From Streptomyces syringium (GTDB lineage Bacteria > Actinomycetota > Actinomycetes > Streptomycetales > Streptomycetaceae): a stretch of DNA of 64,000 bases. Each line of letters opens with the position of its first letter. Positions within the stretch are counted from its first letter, which is position 1. The notes under the pieces are model-generated. The model searched no databases. It saw only the letters and a list, made by a program, of their open reading frames with translations, and was not told the DNA's origin. The translations under genes and the position numbers were made by a program. The stretch spans positions 5,911,501 through 5,975,500 of the forward strand of contig NZ_JAGIOH010000001.1 in assembly GCF_017876625.1 (NCBI RefSeq), in the 5' to 3' direction. Positions 49,062 to 57,016 of this stretch are shown piece after piece.

Positions 49062-51458
49062 ATGGCCGTCACGCGCACCCCCACCAGCCTCACCCAGGGC
49101 AGCCGCACCAAAGGCGGCATCGGCGAGTCCACCCTCCGCCCCGACGGCACCCTCAAGGTGACCGGAGAGTTCGCCTACGCCTCGGACCTGTGGCACGAGG
49201 ACATGCTCTGGGGCTTCACCCTCCGCAGCCCCCACGCCCACGCCCGGATCGTCTCGGTCGACATCGCCGGAGCGCTGGCCACCGCCGGTGTCGAGACCGT
49301 CATGACCCACGCCGACCTGCCCGCCGAGACCCGCTACGGACTGGAGATCAAGGACACCCCCGTCCTCGCCGACGGCGTCGTCCGCTACCACGGCGAGCCC
49401 GTCGCCCTCGTCGCCGCCGACCACCCCGAGACCGCCCGCCGCGCCGCCGCCAAGATCAAGGTCGAGTACGCCGAACTCCCCGTCGTCACCGACGAGGAGA
49501 GCGCCACCGGCCCCGGCGCCCCGCTGCTCCACCCGGGCCGCCACGACGACCACGCCGGTCATGTCCCGCACCCCAACATCGTCCACCGGCAGCCCGTCGT
49601 CCGCGGCGACGTCGCCGCCGCGAAGGCCCGCGCGGACGTCGTCGTCTCCGGCGACTACGAGGTGGGCATGCAGGACCAGGCGTTCCTGGGCCCCGAGTCC
49701 GGGCTCGCCGTGCCCGCCGAGGACGGCGGCGTCGACCTCTACATCGCCACCCAGTGGCTGCACGCCGACCTCCGCCAACTCGCCCCCGTCCTCGGCCTGC
49801 CCGAGGACAAGGTGCGCATGACGCTCTCCGGTGTCGGCGGCGCCTTCGGCGGCCGCGAGGACCTGTCCATGCAGGCCCACGCGTGCCTGCTCGCGCTGCG
49901 CACCGGCAAACCCGTCAAGATCGTCTACAACCGCTTCGAGTCCTTCTTCGGTCACGTCCACCGCCACCCCGCCAAGCTCCACTACGAGCACGGGGCGACC
50001 AGGGACGGCAAGCTCCTCTACATGACCTGCCGCATCGTGCTGGACGGCGGCGCGTACGCCTCCTCCTCCCCGGCCGTCGTCGGCAACGCCGCCTCGCTCT
50101 CCGCCGGCCCGTACGTCGTGGACAACGTCGACATCGAGGCCCTGGCGCTCTACACCAACAACCCGCCCTGCGGCGCGATGCGCGGCTTCGGGGCAGTGCA
50201 GGCGTGCTTCGCCTACGAGGCGCAGATGGACAAGCTCGCCGCCGAACTGGGCCTGGACCCCGTCGAGTTCCGCCGTCGCAACGCCATGGAGCAAGGGGCG
50301 GTCATGCCCACCGGCCAGATCGTCGACTCCCCGGCCCCGGTCGCCGAACTGCTGCGCCGGGTCAAGGCGATGCCGCTGCCGCCCGAGCGGCAGTGGCTCA
50401 GCGCGGGCTCACCGGACAGCCCTGGCGGCTCCGTCGACGTACGGGCGCTGCCCGGCGGGCTGTCCAACACCACGCACGGCGAGGGCGTCGTCCGGGGTGT
50501 CGGCTACGCCGTCGGCATAAAGAACGTCGGCTTCTCGGAGGGCTTCGACGACTACTCCACCGCCCGGGTACGTCTGGAGGTCGTCGCCGGACAGCCCGTC
50601 GCGGTCGTGCACACCGCGATGGCCGAGGTCGGCCAGGGGGGCGTCACCGTGCACGCCCAGATCGCCCGTACCGAACTGGGCGTCAGCCAGGTGACCATCC
50701 AGCCGGCCGACACCCGTGTCGGCTCGGCCGGCTCCACCTCCGCCTCCCGCCAGACGTACGTCACCGGTGGCGCGGTCAAACACGCCTGCGAGGCGGTGCG
50801 GGCCGGCGTCCTGGAGCTGGGCAGGGCCAAATTCGGCACGTACCACCCGGCGTGGGCCTCCGCCGAACTCCTCCTGGAGGGCGGCAAGGTCGTCACCGAC
50901 GGCGGGGAGGTCCTCGCCGACCTCGCCGACGTCCTCGGCGACGAGGCCGTCGACATCGAGCTGGAGTGGCGCCACCGCCCCACCCAGCCCTTCGACCTGG
51001 TCACCGGCCAGGGCTTCGGCCATGTGCAGTACTCGTTCGCCGCCCACCGCGCGGTCGTCGAGGTCGACACCGAGCTGGGCCTGGTCAAGGTCGTCGAGCT
51101 GGCCTGCGCCCAGGACGTCGGCAAGGCACTCAACCCGCAGTCCGTGGTCGGCCAGATCCAGGGCGGCACCACCCAGGGCCTCGGCCTCGCGGTCATGGAG
51201 GAGATCGTCGTCGCGAAGGACGGGAAGGTACGCAACCCCTCCTTCACCGACTATCTGATCCCCACCATCCTCGACACCCCGACCATCCCGGTCGACATGC
51301 TCGAACTGGCCGACGACCACGCCCCCTACGGGCTGCGCGGAGTCGGCGAGGCGCCCACCCTGTCCTCGACGCCGGCCGTCGTCTCCGCGATCCGCGCGGC
51401 GACGGGCCTGGCGCTGAACCGGGTCCCGGTGCGTCCCGAACACCTCACCGGGACCTGA
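49062..51458 (+). CDS. xanthine dehydrogenase molybdopterin-binding subunit
   Basis: 798 residues starting two bases after the previous stop. Family motifs include GEFAYASDLWHEDMLWG, DQAFLGPESGLAVP, GVGGAFGGREDLSMQAHA, PCGAMRGFGAVQACFAYEAQ and the late GVGEAPTLSS with the catalytic glutamate. It hydroxylates hypoxanthine and xanthine to urate using Mo-cofactor. The neighbouring NCS2 permease and XdhC maturation protein support this over other molybdenum hydroxylases. Confidence 0.93.
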   Translation: MAVTRTPTSLTQGSRTKGGIGESTLRPDGTLKVTGEFAYASDLWHEDMLWGFTLRSPHAHARIVSVDIAGALATAGVETVMTHADLPAETRYGLEIKDTPVLADGVVRYHGEPVALVAADHPETARRAAAKIKVEYAELPVVTDEESATGPGAPLLHPGRHDDHAGHVPHPNIVHRQPVVRGDVAAAKARADVVVSGDYEVGMQDQAFLGPESGLAVPAEDGGVDLYIATQWLHADLRQLAPVLGLPEDKVRMTLSGVGGAFGGREDLSMQAHACLLALRTGKPVKIVYNRFESFFGHVHRHPAKLHYEHGATRDGKLLYMTCRIVLDGGAYASSSPAVVGNAASLSAGPYVVDNVDIEALALYTNNPPCGAMRGFGAVQACFAYEAQMDKLAAELGLDPVEFRRRNAMEQGAVMPTGQIVDSPAPVAELLRRVKAMPLPPERQWLSAGSPDSPGGSVDVRALPGGLSNTTHGEGVVRGVGYAVGIKNVGFSEGFDDYSTARVRLEVVAGQPVAVVHTAMAEVGQGGVTVHAQIARTELGVSQVTIQPADTRVGSAGSTSASRQTYVTGGAVKHACEAVRAGVLELGRAKFGTYHPAWASAELLLEGGKVVTDGGEVLADLADVLGDEAVDIELEWRHRPTQPFDLVTGQGFGHVQYSFAAHRAVVEVDTELGLVKVVELACAQDVGKALNPQSVVGQIQGGTTQGLGLAVMEEIVVAKDGKVRNPSFTDYLIPTILDTPTIPVDMLELADDHAPYGLRGVGEAPTLSSTPAVVSAIRAATGLALNRVPVRPEHLTGT

Positions 51459-51461
51459 CCC

Positions 51462-51499
51462 GCCGTACGCGCCGCACCTCGAGGTGCGGCGCGTACGGC
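51462..51499. terminator. 38-bp perfect palindrome ending the xdh operon
   Basis: The arms GCCGTACGCGCCGCACCT and its exact complement flank a two-base centre CG, four bases after the xdh stop. It can form an 18-bp stem with no mismatch and is a strong intrinsic terminator or RNA end stabiliser. Confidence 0.85.
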
Positions 51500-51638
51500 A
51501 CTCGCCCCCCTAACATCGCCCCGGCCCCGCGCCCCCCAGGAGCCGCCGCGGTACCCGTTCGTCTCGGGCCGTCCCCCGGGTCGTGCAGCCATGAACATCC
51601 CAAATCCCACGCTCGCGTGGGTGCCCCTGTACAGCACC

Positions 51639-51660
51639 GTCTGGGGGGCGACCCCCAGAC
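51639..51660. promoter_or_regulatory. 9-bp GC hairpin in the permease leader
   Basis: GTCTGGGGG-GCGA-CCCCCAGAC is a perfect stem with a four-base loop, 26 bases upstream of the NCS2 permease start and just ahead of its TTTGGGAG ribosome site. It could limit read-through or translation. Confidence 0.45.
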
Positions 51661-51685
51661 CCCCGCAGTTTGGGAGTAGGCATTC

Positions 51686-53146
51686 ATGACCCAGTCATCC
51701 CTGGAGCCGGTGACCACGGCGGAGGACGCGGGCGCGGGCTCGCGGCCGTCCGCCGGACGGTCCTGGCTCGACCGGTACTTCCACATCAGCCATCGCGGGT
51801 CCACCGTCGCCCGCGAGATACGCGGCGGCATCACGACCTTCATGGCGATGTGTTACATCCTGCTGCTCAACCCGCTGATCCTCTCCGGCCCGGACGCCTC
51901 GAACCACACGCTGAGCCACGCGGGCCTCATCACCGCCACCGCCTTCGCCGCGGCCCTGTCCACCCTGCTCATGGGCTTCGTGGGCAAGGTGCCGCTCGCG
52001 CTGGCCGCCGGGCTCGGCGTCTCCGGCGTGCTCTCCACCCAGGTCGCCCCGCACATGACGTGGCCGCAGGCGATGGGCATGTGTGTGATGTACGGGGTGG
52101 TGATCGTGCTCCTGGTCCTCACCGGCCTGCGTGAGCTGATCATGAACGCCATCCCGCTGGCCCTCAAGCACGCCATCACCATGGGCATCGGCATGTTCAT
52201 CGCCCTGATCGGCCTGGTCAAAGCCGGTTTCGTGCACGCTTCCACGGGCGGCGGGCCGGTGACCCTGGGCCCGGCCGGAGAGCTCGCCGGCTGGCCCGTG
52301 CTGATCTTCTGCGTCACGCTCCTGATCGTCTTCATGCTGCAGGCCCGCGAGGTGCCCGGCGCGATCCTCATCGGCATCGTCTCCGGCACGGTCCTCGCGG
52401 TCGTCGTCAACGCCGCCGTGGACCTCGGCCCCAAGGCCTGGCGGAGCGGCCCGCCCGAGCTGAAGGGCAGCGCCGTGTCCATGCCGGACTTCTCCCTCTT
52501 CGGGCGGGTGGAGTTCGGCGGCTGGGGTTCGGCGGGCGCCATGACCGTCACCATGGTCGTCTTCACACTGGTGCTGGCCGGCTTCTTCGACGCGATGGCC
52601 ACCATCATCGGAGTCGGCACCGAGGCGAAGCTCGCCGACGACCGGGGCCGGATGCCGGGCCTCAGCAGGGCACTGTTCGTCGACGGCGCGGGCGGCGCCA
52701 TCGGCGGGGTCTCCGGGGCGTCGGGCCAGACCGTCTTCATCGAGTCGGCCACCGGGGTCGGCGAGGGCGCCCGGACCGGGCTGTCGTCCGTGGTGACCGG
52801 CCTGTTCTTCGCCGCCTGCCTGTTCTTCACCCCGGTGACGCGCGTGGTTCCCGGTGAAGTCGCTGCCGCGGCTCTGGTGGTGATCGGGGCGATGATGATG
52901 AGCAACGCCAGACACATCGACTGGAACGACCGGGCGGTGGCGATCCCGGTCTTCCTCACCGTGGTGCTGATGCCCTTCACCTACTCCATCACCGCCGGGG
53001 TCGGGGCGGGCGTCATCGCCTACACCGCCATCAAGGCCGCCCAGGGCAAGTGGCGCGAGCCCGGTGCCTTCATGTGGGCACTGACCGTCGTCTTCGTCGC
53101 CTACTTCGCCCTCCGTCCCATCGAGAATTGGCTGGGTGTGAAATAA
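51686..53146 (+). CDS. NCS2 family purine permease (AzgA-like)
   Basis: 486 residues with about 12-14 membrane helices. The N-terminal pattern REIRGGITTFMAMCYILLLN and the substrate motifs VFTLVLAGFFDAMATIIGVG and GASGQTVFIESATGVGEGA match the AzgA branch that takes up hypoxanthine, guanine and adenine. It lies between xdh and xdhC genes, so it feeds the purine degradation pathway. Confidence 0.93.
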   Translation: MTQSSLEPVTTAEDAGAGSRPSAGRSWLDRYFHISHRGSTVAREIRGGITTFMAMCYILLLNPLILSGPDASNHTLSHAGLITATAFAAALSTLLMGFVGKVPLALAAGLGVSGVLSTQVAPHMTWPQAMGMCVMYGVVIVLLVLTGLRELIMNAIPLALKHAITMGIGMFIALIGLVKAGFVHASTGGGPVTLGPAGELAGWPVLIFCVTLLIVFMLQAREVPGAILIGIVSGTVLAVVVNAAVDLGPKAWRSGPPELKGSAVSMPDFSLFGRVEFGGWGSAGAMTVTMVVFTLVLAGFFDAMATIIGVGTEAKLADDRGRMPGLSRALFVDGAGGAIGGVSGASGQTVFIESATGVGEGARTGLSSVVTGLFFAACLFFTPVTRVVPGEVAAAALVVIGAMMMSNARHIDWNDRAVAIPVFLTVVLMPFTYSITAGVGAGVIAYTAIKAAQGKWREPGAFMWALTVVFVAYFALRPIENWLGVK

Positions 53147-53179
53147 CGCCCGTGGCCCGCACCCCGTAAGGAGACCGCC

Positions 53180-54358
53180 ATGCTGGACATCGCCGAGGAG
53201 CTGCACCGGTGGTGCGAGCGGGGCCGCGACTTCGCCGTCGCCACCGTGGTCGCCACCCACGGCAGCGCCCCCCGGCCGCCCGGCGCCGCCCTCGCCGTCG
53301 ACGCCGACGGCGAGGCGATCGGGTCGGTCTCCGGCGGGTGCGTGGAGAGCGCGGTCTACGAACTGTGCCAAGAGGCGCTGGTGAGCGGTGAGAGCGTCCT
53401 CAGCAGCTTCGGCTATTCGGACGAGGACGCCTTCGCCGTGGGCCTGACCTGTGGTGGCGTCATCGACATCCTCGTCACCCCGGTCCGGTCGTCCGGCGGG
53501 TGCGCCGAAGAGGGGAGTGCCCCGGAGAGCGTCGTCGGTACGCTCGGCGCCGCGCTGGCCGCCGCCGCTCGTGGTGAGACGGCTGCTCTCGCGCGCGTGG
53601 TCGCGGGCCCGGCCGAGATGGTCGGCCGGGCGCTGCTCGTACGGCCCGACGGCACCCGCACCGGCACCCTCGGCGGCCACGGGATGCTGGACCGTACCGC
53701 CGCCGAGGAGGCGGCCGCCCTGCTCGACGCGGGCCGCACCGGAACGGTCGGGATCGGCGCGGACGGCTCACGCTGCGGGGAGCCGGTGGTCCTGCTGGTC
53801 GAGTCCAGCGTGCCACCGCCCCGCATGATCGTCTTCGGGGCCATCGACTTCGCCGCCGCCCTGGCCGGAGTCGGGAAGTTCCTCGGGTATCACGTCACGG
53901 TGTGCGACGCCCGACCGGTTTTCGCCACCGCCGGACGGTTCCCGGCGGCGGACGAGGTCGTCGTCGAGTGGCCGCACCGCTACCTCGACGCTCAGGAGCT
54001 CGACGCCCGTACCGTCCTGTGCGTCCTGACGCACGACGCGAAGTTCGACGTACCGCTGCTGGAGCGGGCGCTCCGGCTCCCCGTCGCCTACGTCGGGGCG
54101 ATGGGCTCGCGGCGCACCCACGAGGACCGGCTCGACCGGCTGCGCGCGGTGGGCGTGGGCGAACGGGAGCTGGACCGGCTGCGCTCGCCGATCGGGCTCG
54201 ACCTCGGGGCGCGTACGCCCGAGGAGACGGCCCTGTCCATCGCCGCCGAGATCGTCGCGAGCCGCCGCGGCGGCTCCGGCGTGCCCCTCACCGGCGCGCA
54301 CACCCCCATCCACCACGAACCGCGGGGCGGGCCGGAGCGGCTGGGTTCGGTGGCCTGA
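53180..54358 (+). CDS. XdhC/CoxI family molybdenum-enzyme maturation protein
   Basis: 392 residues. The N-terminal XdhC_CoxI domain shows ATVVATHGSAPRPPGAAL and SVSGGCVESAVYE; the C-terminal Rossmann domain shows PPPRMIVFGAIDFAAALAG, VTVCDARPVF and VAYVGAMGSRRTHEDR. XdhC binds, sulfurates and inserts the molybdenum cofactor into xanthine dehydrogenase. The Rossmann loop lacks a canonical GxGxxG. Preceded by AAGGAG. Closes the purine cluster. Confidence 0.93.
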   Translation: MLDIAEELHRWCERGRDFAVATVVATHGSAPRPPGAALAVDADGEAIGSVSGGCVESAVYELCQEALVSGESVLSSFGYSDEDAFAVGLTCGGVIDILVTPVRSSGGCAEEGSAPESVVGTLGAALAAAARGETAALARVVAGPAEMVGRALLVRPDGTRTGTLGGHGMLDRTAAEEAAALLDAGRTGTVGIGADGSRCGEPVVLLVESSVPPPRMIVFGAIDFAAALAGVGKFLGYHVTVCDARPVFATAGRFPAADEVVVEWPHRYLDAQELDARTVLCVLTHDAKFDVPLLERALRLPVAYVGAMGSRRTHEDRLDRLRAVGVGERELDRLRSPIGLDLGARTPEETALSIAAEIVASRRGGSGVPLTGAHTPIHHEPRGGPERLGSVA

Positions 54359-54535
54359 GGGCGGGCTGGGCAACGGAACTGACGGGGTATCACGCACGGC
54401 TCATGCATGGCCGAAAGATGTCCCAGGCCGGTGCGCGGATCGGAATTGGAGGTTCCGGGACCGGCGGAGCTGGGTGTGTGGGACGTGTGAAAACATGCCC
54501 CACACCTTTCGTTTCCTCTATCCCAGAGAGTCACT

Positions 54536-56353
54536 TTGTCATCTTCCAGATGGTCCCGGACCCTCGCCGTGGCCCTGTGCATGGCCGCGTGCGGAACGAC
54601 CGCCGTCGCGACCGCGGCGACCGCGGCTCCGGCCCCTCGTGACACGAGCGTCGAGAACTACTGGACCGCAGAGCGGCTGGCCGCCGCCAAGCCCGTCGAG
54701 GCGGGTCGCAAGGCGGCAGGGTCCGCCGGCAGGACCGCGGGCGCCCCCCGGTCCTCCGCCCCCGCGCTCGGCGCGCCCGCGCTGACGGCCGCCGCGGCCC
54801 CCTCCGGCACCCCCCAGGGCAAGTACGGCGACGGCATACCCATGGTGGGCACGTTCTTCGCCGCGGGCGGCCCGAGCGGCAACACCTACTGCACCGCGAG
54901 CGTCGTCCAGAGCGCGGGCCGCAACCTCGTCCTGACCGCCGGGCACTGCGCCAAGGGCGGGGTCAGCACCAAGAGCATCTTCATTCCGCAGTACCGCAAG
55001 GGGAAGGACGCCGCCCACCAGCCGTTCGGCGTCTTCCCGGTGCAGCGTGTCTTCACCGACCCGCGCTACAGCTCCAACAGCACCGGCGCCGACTCCGACC
55101 TCGACTTCGGCTTCATCCGCGTCGGCCCCAACGCCAAGGGCGCCCGGGTGCAGGACCTCACCGGCTCCCTCCGGCTGACCCCCACGCCCCGCTGGACCAG
55201 CACGGTCACGGTCACGGGCTATCCCGTCTCGAACAACCCCGACCAGCGGGCCATCAGCTGCACCGTGCCGACCAAGCGGCTCGCGGGCTACCGCCAGGTC
55301 GAGATGCGGTGCGGCGGCTACTACGGCGGCGTCTCCGGCAGCCCGTGGATCGCCAACTACGACGCCAAGTCCCGTACCGGCGACGTCATCGGCAACCTCG
55401 GCGGCTACTACGGGGGCGGCAACAAGGCCGGCGACCACTGGGTGAACTACTCCCCGGTCTACGACCGCCAGATCCAGGCCCTCTACCAGGACGCGGTCGC
55501 CGACCGTACGCCCGCCCGCGACGGCGGCGCCTACCGGCCGCAGTCCACGGCCAACCGGCTGCCCGGTGCCGCCTCGACCTGGCGGCACGCCAAGCACCTC
55601 GCCTCCGGCGACTACACCGGCGACGGGCGCGACGACCTGCTGACGCTGTGGAGCGACGGCGAGGTCAGCCTCTACCCCGGCGACGGCAAGGGCGGCTTCG
55701 GCTCCGAGAAGACGCTCGCCAAGGCGGGCAGCTTCTGGAGCCGCGCCGAGGCCGTCACCGCCGGCGACTTCACCGGCTCGAACCGCTCCGACCTGGTGGT
55801 GCGCTGGAACAACGGCAAGGTCAGCCTCTTCGCGGACGGCGACCCGGCGGGCTTCGGCAAGGAGTACACCCTCGCCCCGGCCGGCTCCACACCCTGGAAG
55901 TACGCCACCCAGATCACCGCGGGCAAGTTCAACTCCACGGACAAGGCCTCGGACCTCGTGGTCCGCTGGGCCGACGGCGGACTCAGCCTCTACCCGGGCG
56001 TGAGCTCCTCCGGGCTCGGCGCCGAGCGCCGCCTCGCGGACAAGGGCTCGTTCTGGAGGAACTCCATCGCCCTCGCGAGCGCCCAGCCCGCGGGCCAGGA
56101 CCGTTCGAACCTGATGGTCCGCTGGGCCGACGGCTCGCTGGGCAGCTTCGCCCTCTCCGGCTCCGCGCTCTCGGGCACCCGCCTCCAGGCTCCCAACGCC
56201 TCCTGGCAGCCCGCCGTCATGGTCGCCGGTGACTTCACTACCGGCGGCCGCCGGGACGACCTCGTCGTCCGCTGGTCCGACGGCGAGTCCTCGCTCTACG
56301 ACAACACCACGGGCTCGGCCCTCGGCACCTGGACCCCGCTGCTCACTCCCTGA
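54536..56353 (+). CDS. secreted trypsin-like serine protease with FG-GAP/VCBS-like repeats
   Basis: TTG 54536 gives 605 residues. Signal peptide: MSSSRWSRTLAVALCMAACG with cleavage near ATAAPA, then a propeptide-like segment to about 95. The chymotrypsin fold has catalytic His in LTAGHCAKGG, Asp in DSDLDFGFIRV and Ser in GGVSGSPWIA. Residues about 345-605 are five to six repeats (ASGDYTGDGRDDLLTLWSDG, TAGDFTGSNRSDLVVRW, AGDFTTGGRRDDLVVRWSDG) forming a beta-propeller-like domain for calcium, cell-surface or polysaccharide binding. Confidence 0.9.
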   Translation: MSSSRWSRTLAVALCMAACGTTAVATAATAAPAPRDTSVENYWTAERLAAAKPVEAGRKAAGSAGRTAGAPRSSAPALGAPALTAAAAPSGTPQGKYGDGIPMVGTFFAAGGPSGNTYCTASVVQSAGRNLVLTAGHCAKGGVSTKSIFIPQYRKGKDAAHQPFGVFPVQRVFTDPRYSSNSTGADSDLDFGFIRVGPNAKGARVQDLTGSLRLTPTPRWTSTVTVTGYPVSNNPDQRAISCTVPTKRLAGYRQVEMRCGGYYGGVSGSPWIANYDAKSRTGDVIGNLGGYYGGGNKAGDHWVNYSPVYDRQIQALYQDAVADRTPARDGGAYRPQSTANRLPGAASTWRHAKHLASGDYTGDGRDDLLTLWSDGEVSLYPGDGKGGFGSEKTLAKAGSFWSRAEAVTAGDFTGSNRSDLVVRWNNGKVSLFADGDPAGFGKEYTLAPAGSTPWKYATQITAGKFNSTDKASDLVVRWADGGLSLYPGVSSSGLGAERRLADKGSFWRNSIALASAQPAGQDRSNLMVRWADGSLGSFALSGSALSGTRLQAPNASWQPAVMVAGDFTTGGRRDDLVVRWSDGESSLYDNTTGSALGTWTPLLTP

Positions 56354-56603
56354 GCCCGGCCCTCCTGCCCCCGGGGCGGCACCCGTCACCGCGATCGCGG
56401 CGGCCGGTGCCGCCCCGTCGCATTCCCCGGTCCATATCCCCGCGGCGGCCGCCCGGAATTTGCCCGCCTATTGCCTCCCCATGGACAGAACACCCGTCAC
56501 GTATGGCAAGCTGGGTCTCGAAGGTGCCGCCCCCGGCCGCAATGCGCGTGAATATCCGCCGCGGCACCTGCGCTGTGTCCGTACGAGCGAGGAGGTGATC
56601 GGG

Positions 56604-56669
56604 ATGACCAGTCGGAGTCCCGAGGGAAGTCCTCGCCACAGAATGCCGTTCGCGTCCCCGAACCGCTGA
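56604..56669 (+). CDS. proline-containing leader peptide upstream of mgtA
   Basis: 21 codons with an ideal GAGGAGGTG site eight bases upstream: MTSRSPEGSPRHRMPFASPNR then TGA. It holds four prolines and several arginines, echoing the enterobacterial MgtL leader, whose proline codons couple translation to Mg2+ and proline levels. It is 348 bases upstream of mgtA; the space between (56670-57016) holds no other supported gene, so it would be the mgtA 5' leader. Confidence 0.5.
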   Translation: MTSRSPEGSPRHRMPFASPNR

Positions 56670-57016
56670 CTTCGGACCCGCTGACTCCAGCACCGATCGT
56701 GCGGACCGGCCCGCCCGCCCGGGCCCTTCGGTGAACCGCTGCCCTTCGGCCCTTGCCGCGGGCGCTGTTGCGTGGTAACTCCCTTCACCGGCCTTTCCGG
56801 CGTTTCGCCCTTTCCTTTCACCGGCGCTCCGGGGTAATTCCGCCCCTGTCCGCCGGAAATACTTCCCGCGCATTCCGCTGCGCGTTCACCCGCACTTTTC
56901 CGTGCCGCGGCCGGGCTGCGCCATGCCGCGATTTCGCCATGTCGGCATCCTGCTATGACGCCATGCCGTCGTGCCCGTTTGCCCGTTTGCCCGTGTGCCC
57001 GGAGAGAGGTTTCGGC

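Noticed and set aside
51695..53680. A 661-codon minus-strand frame opposite the NCS2 permease
   Set aside because: Composition is Gly/Asp/His-rich antisense of membrane helices; the plus strand encodes a clear permease with a ribosome site.
54536..54640. Lipoprotein signal on the secreted protease
   Set aside because: The cysteines in LCMAACG lack a proper lipobox residue at -3; a Sec signal peptide cleaved after ATAA fits better.
56753..57016. N-terminal extension of MgtA upstream of 57017
   Set aside because: The frame is open but has no similarity to the family, and ATG 57017 has a good ribosome site.
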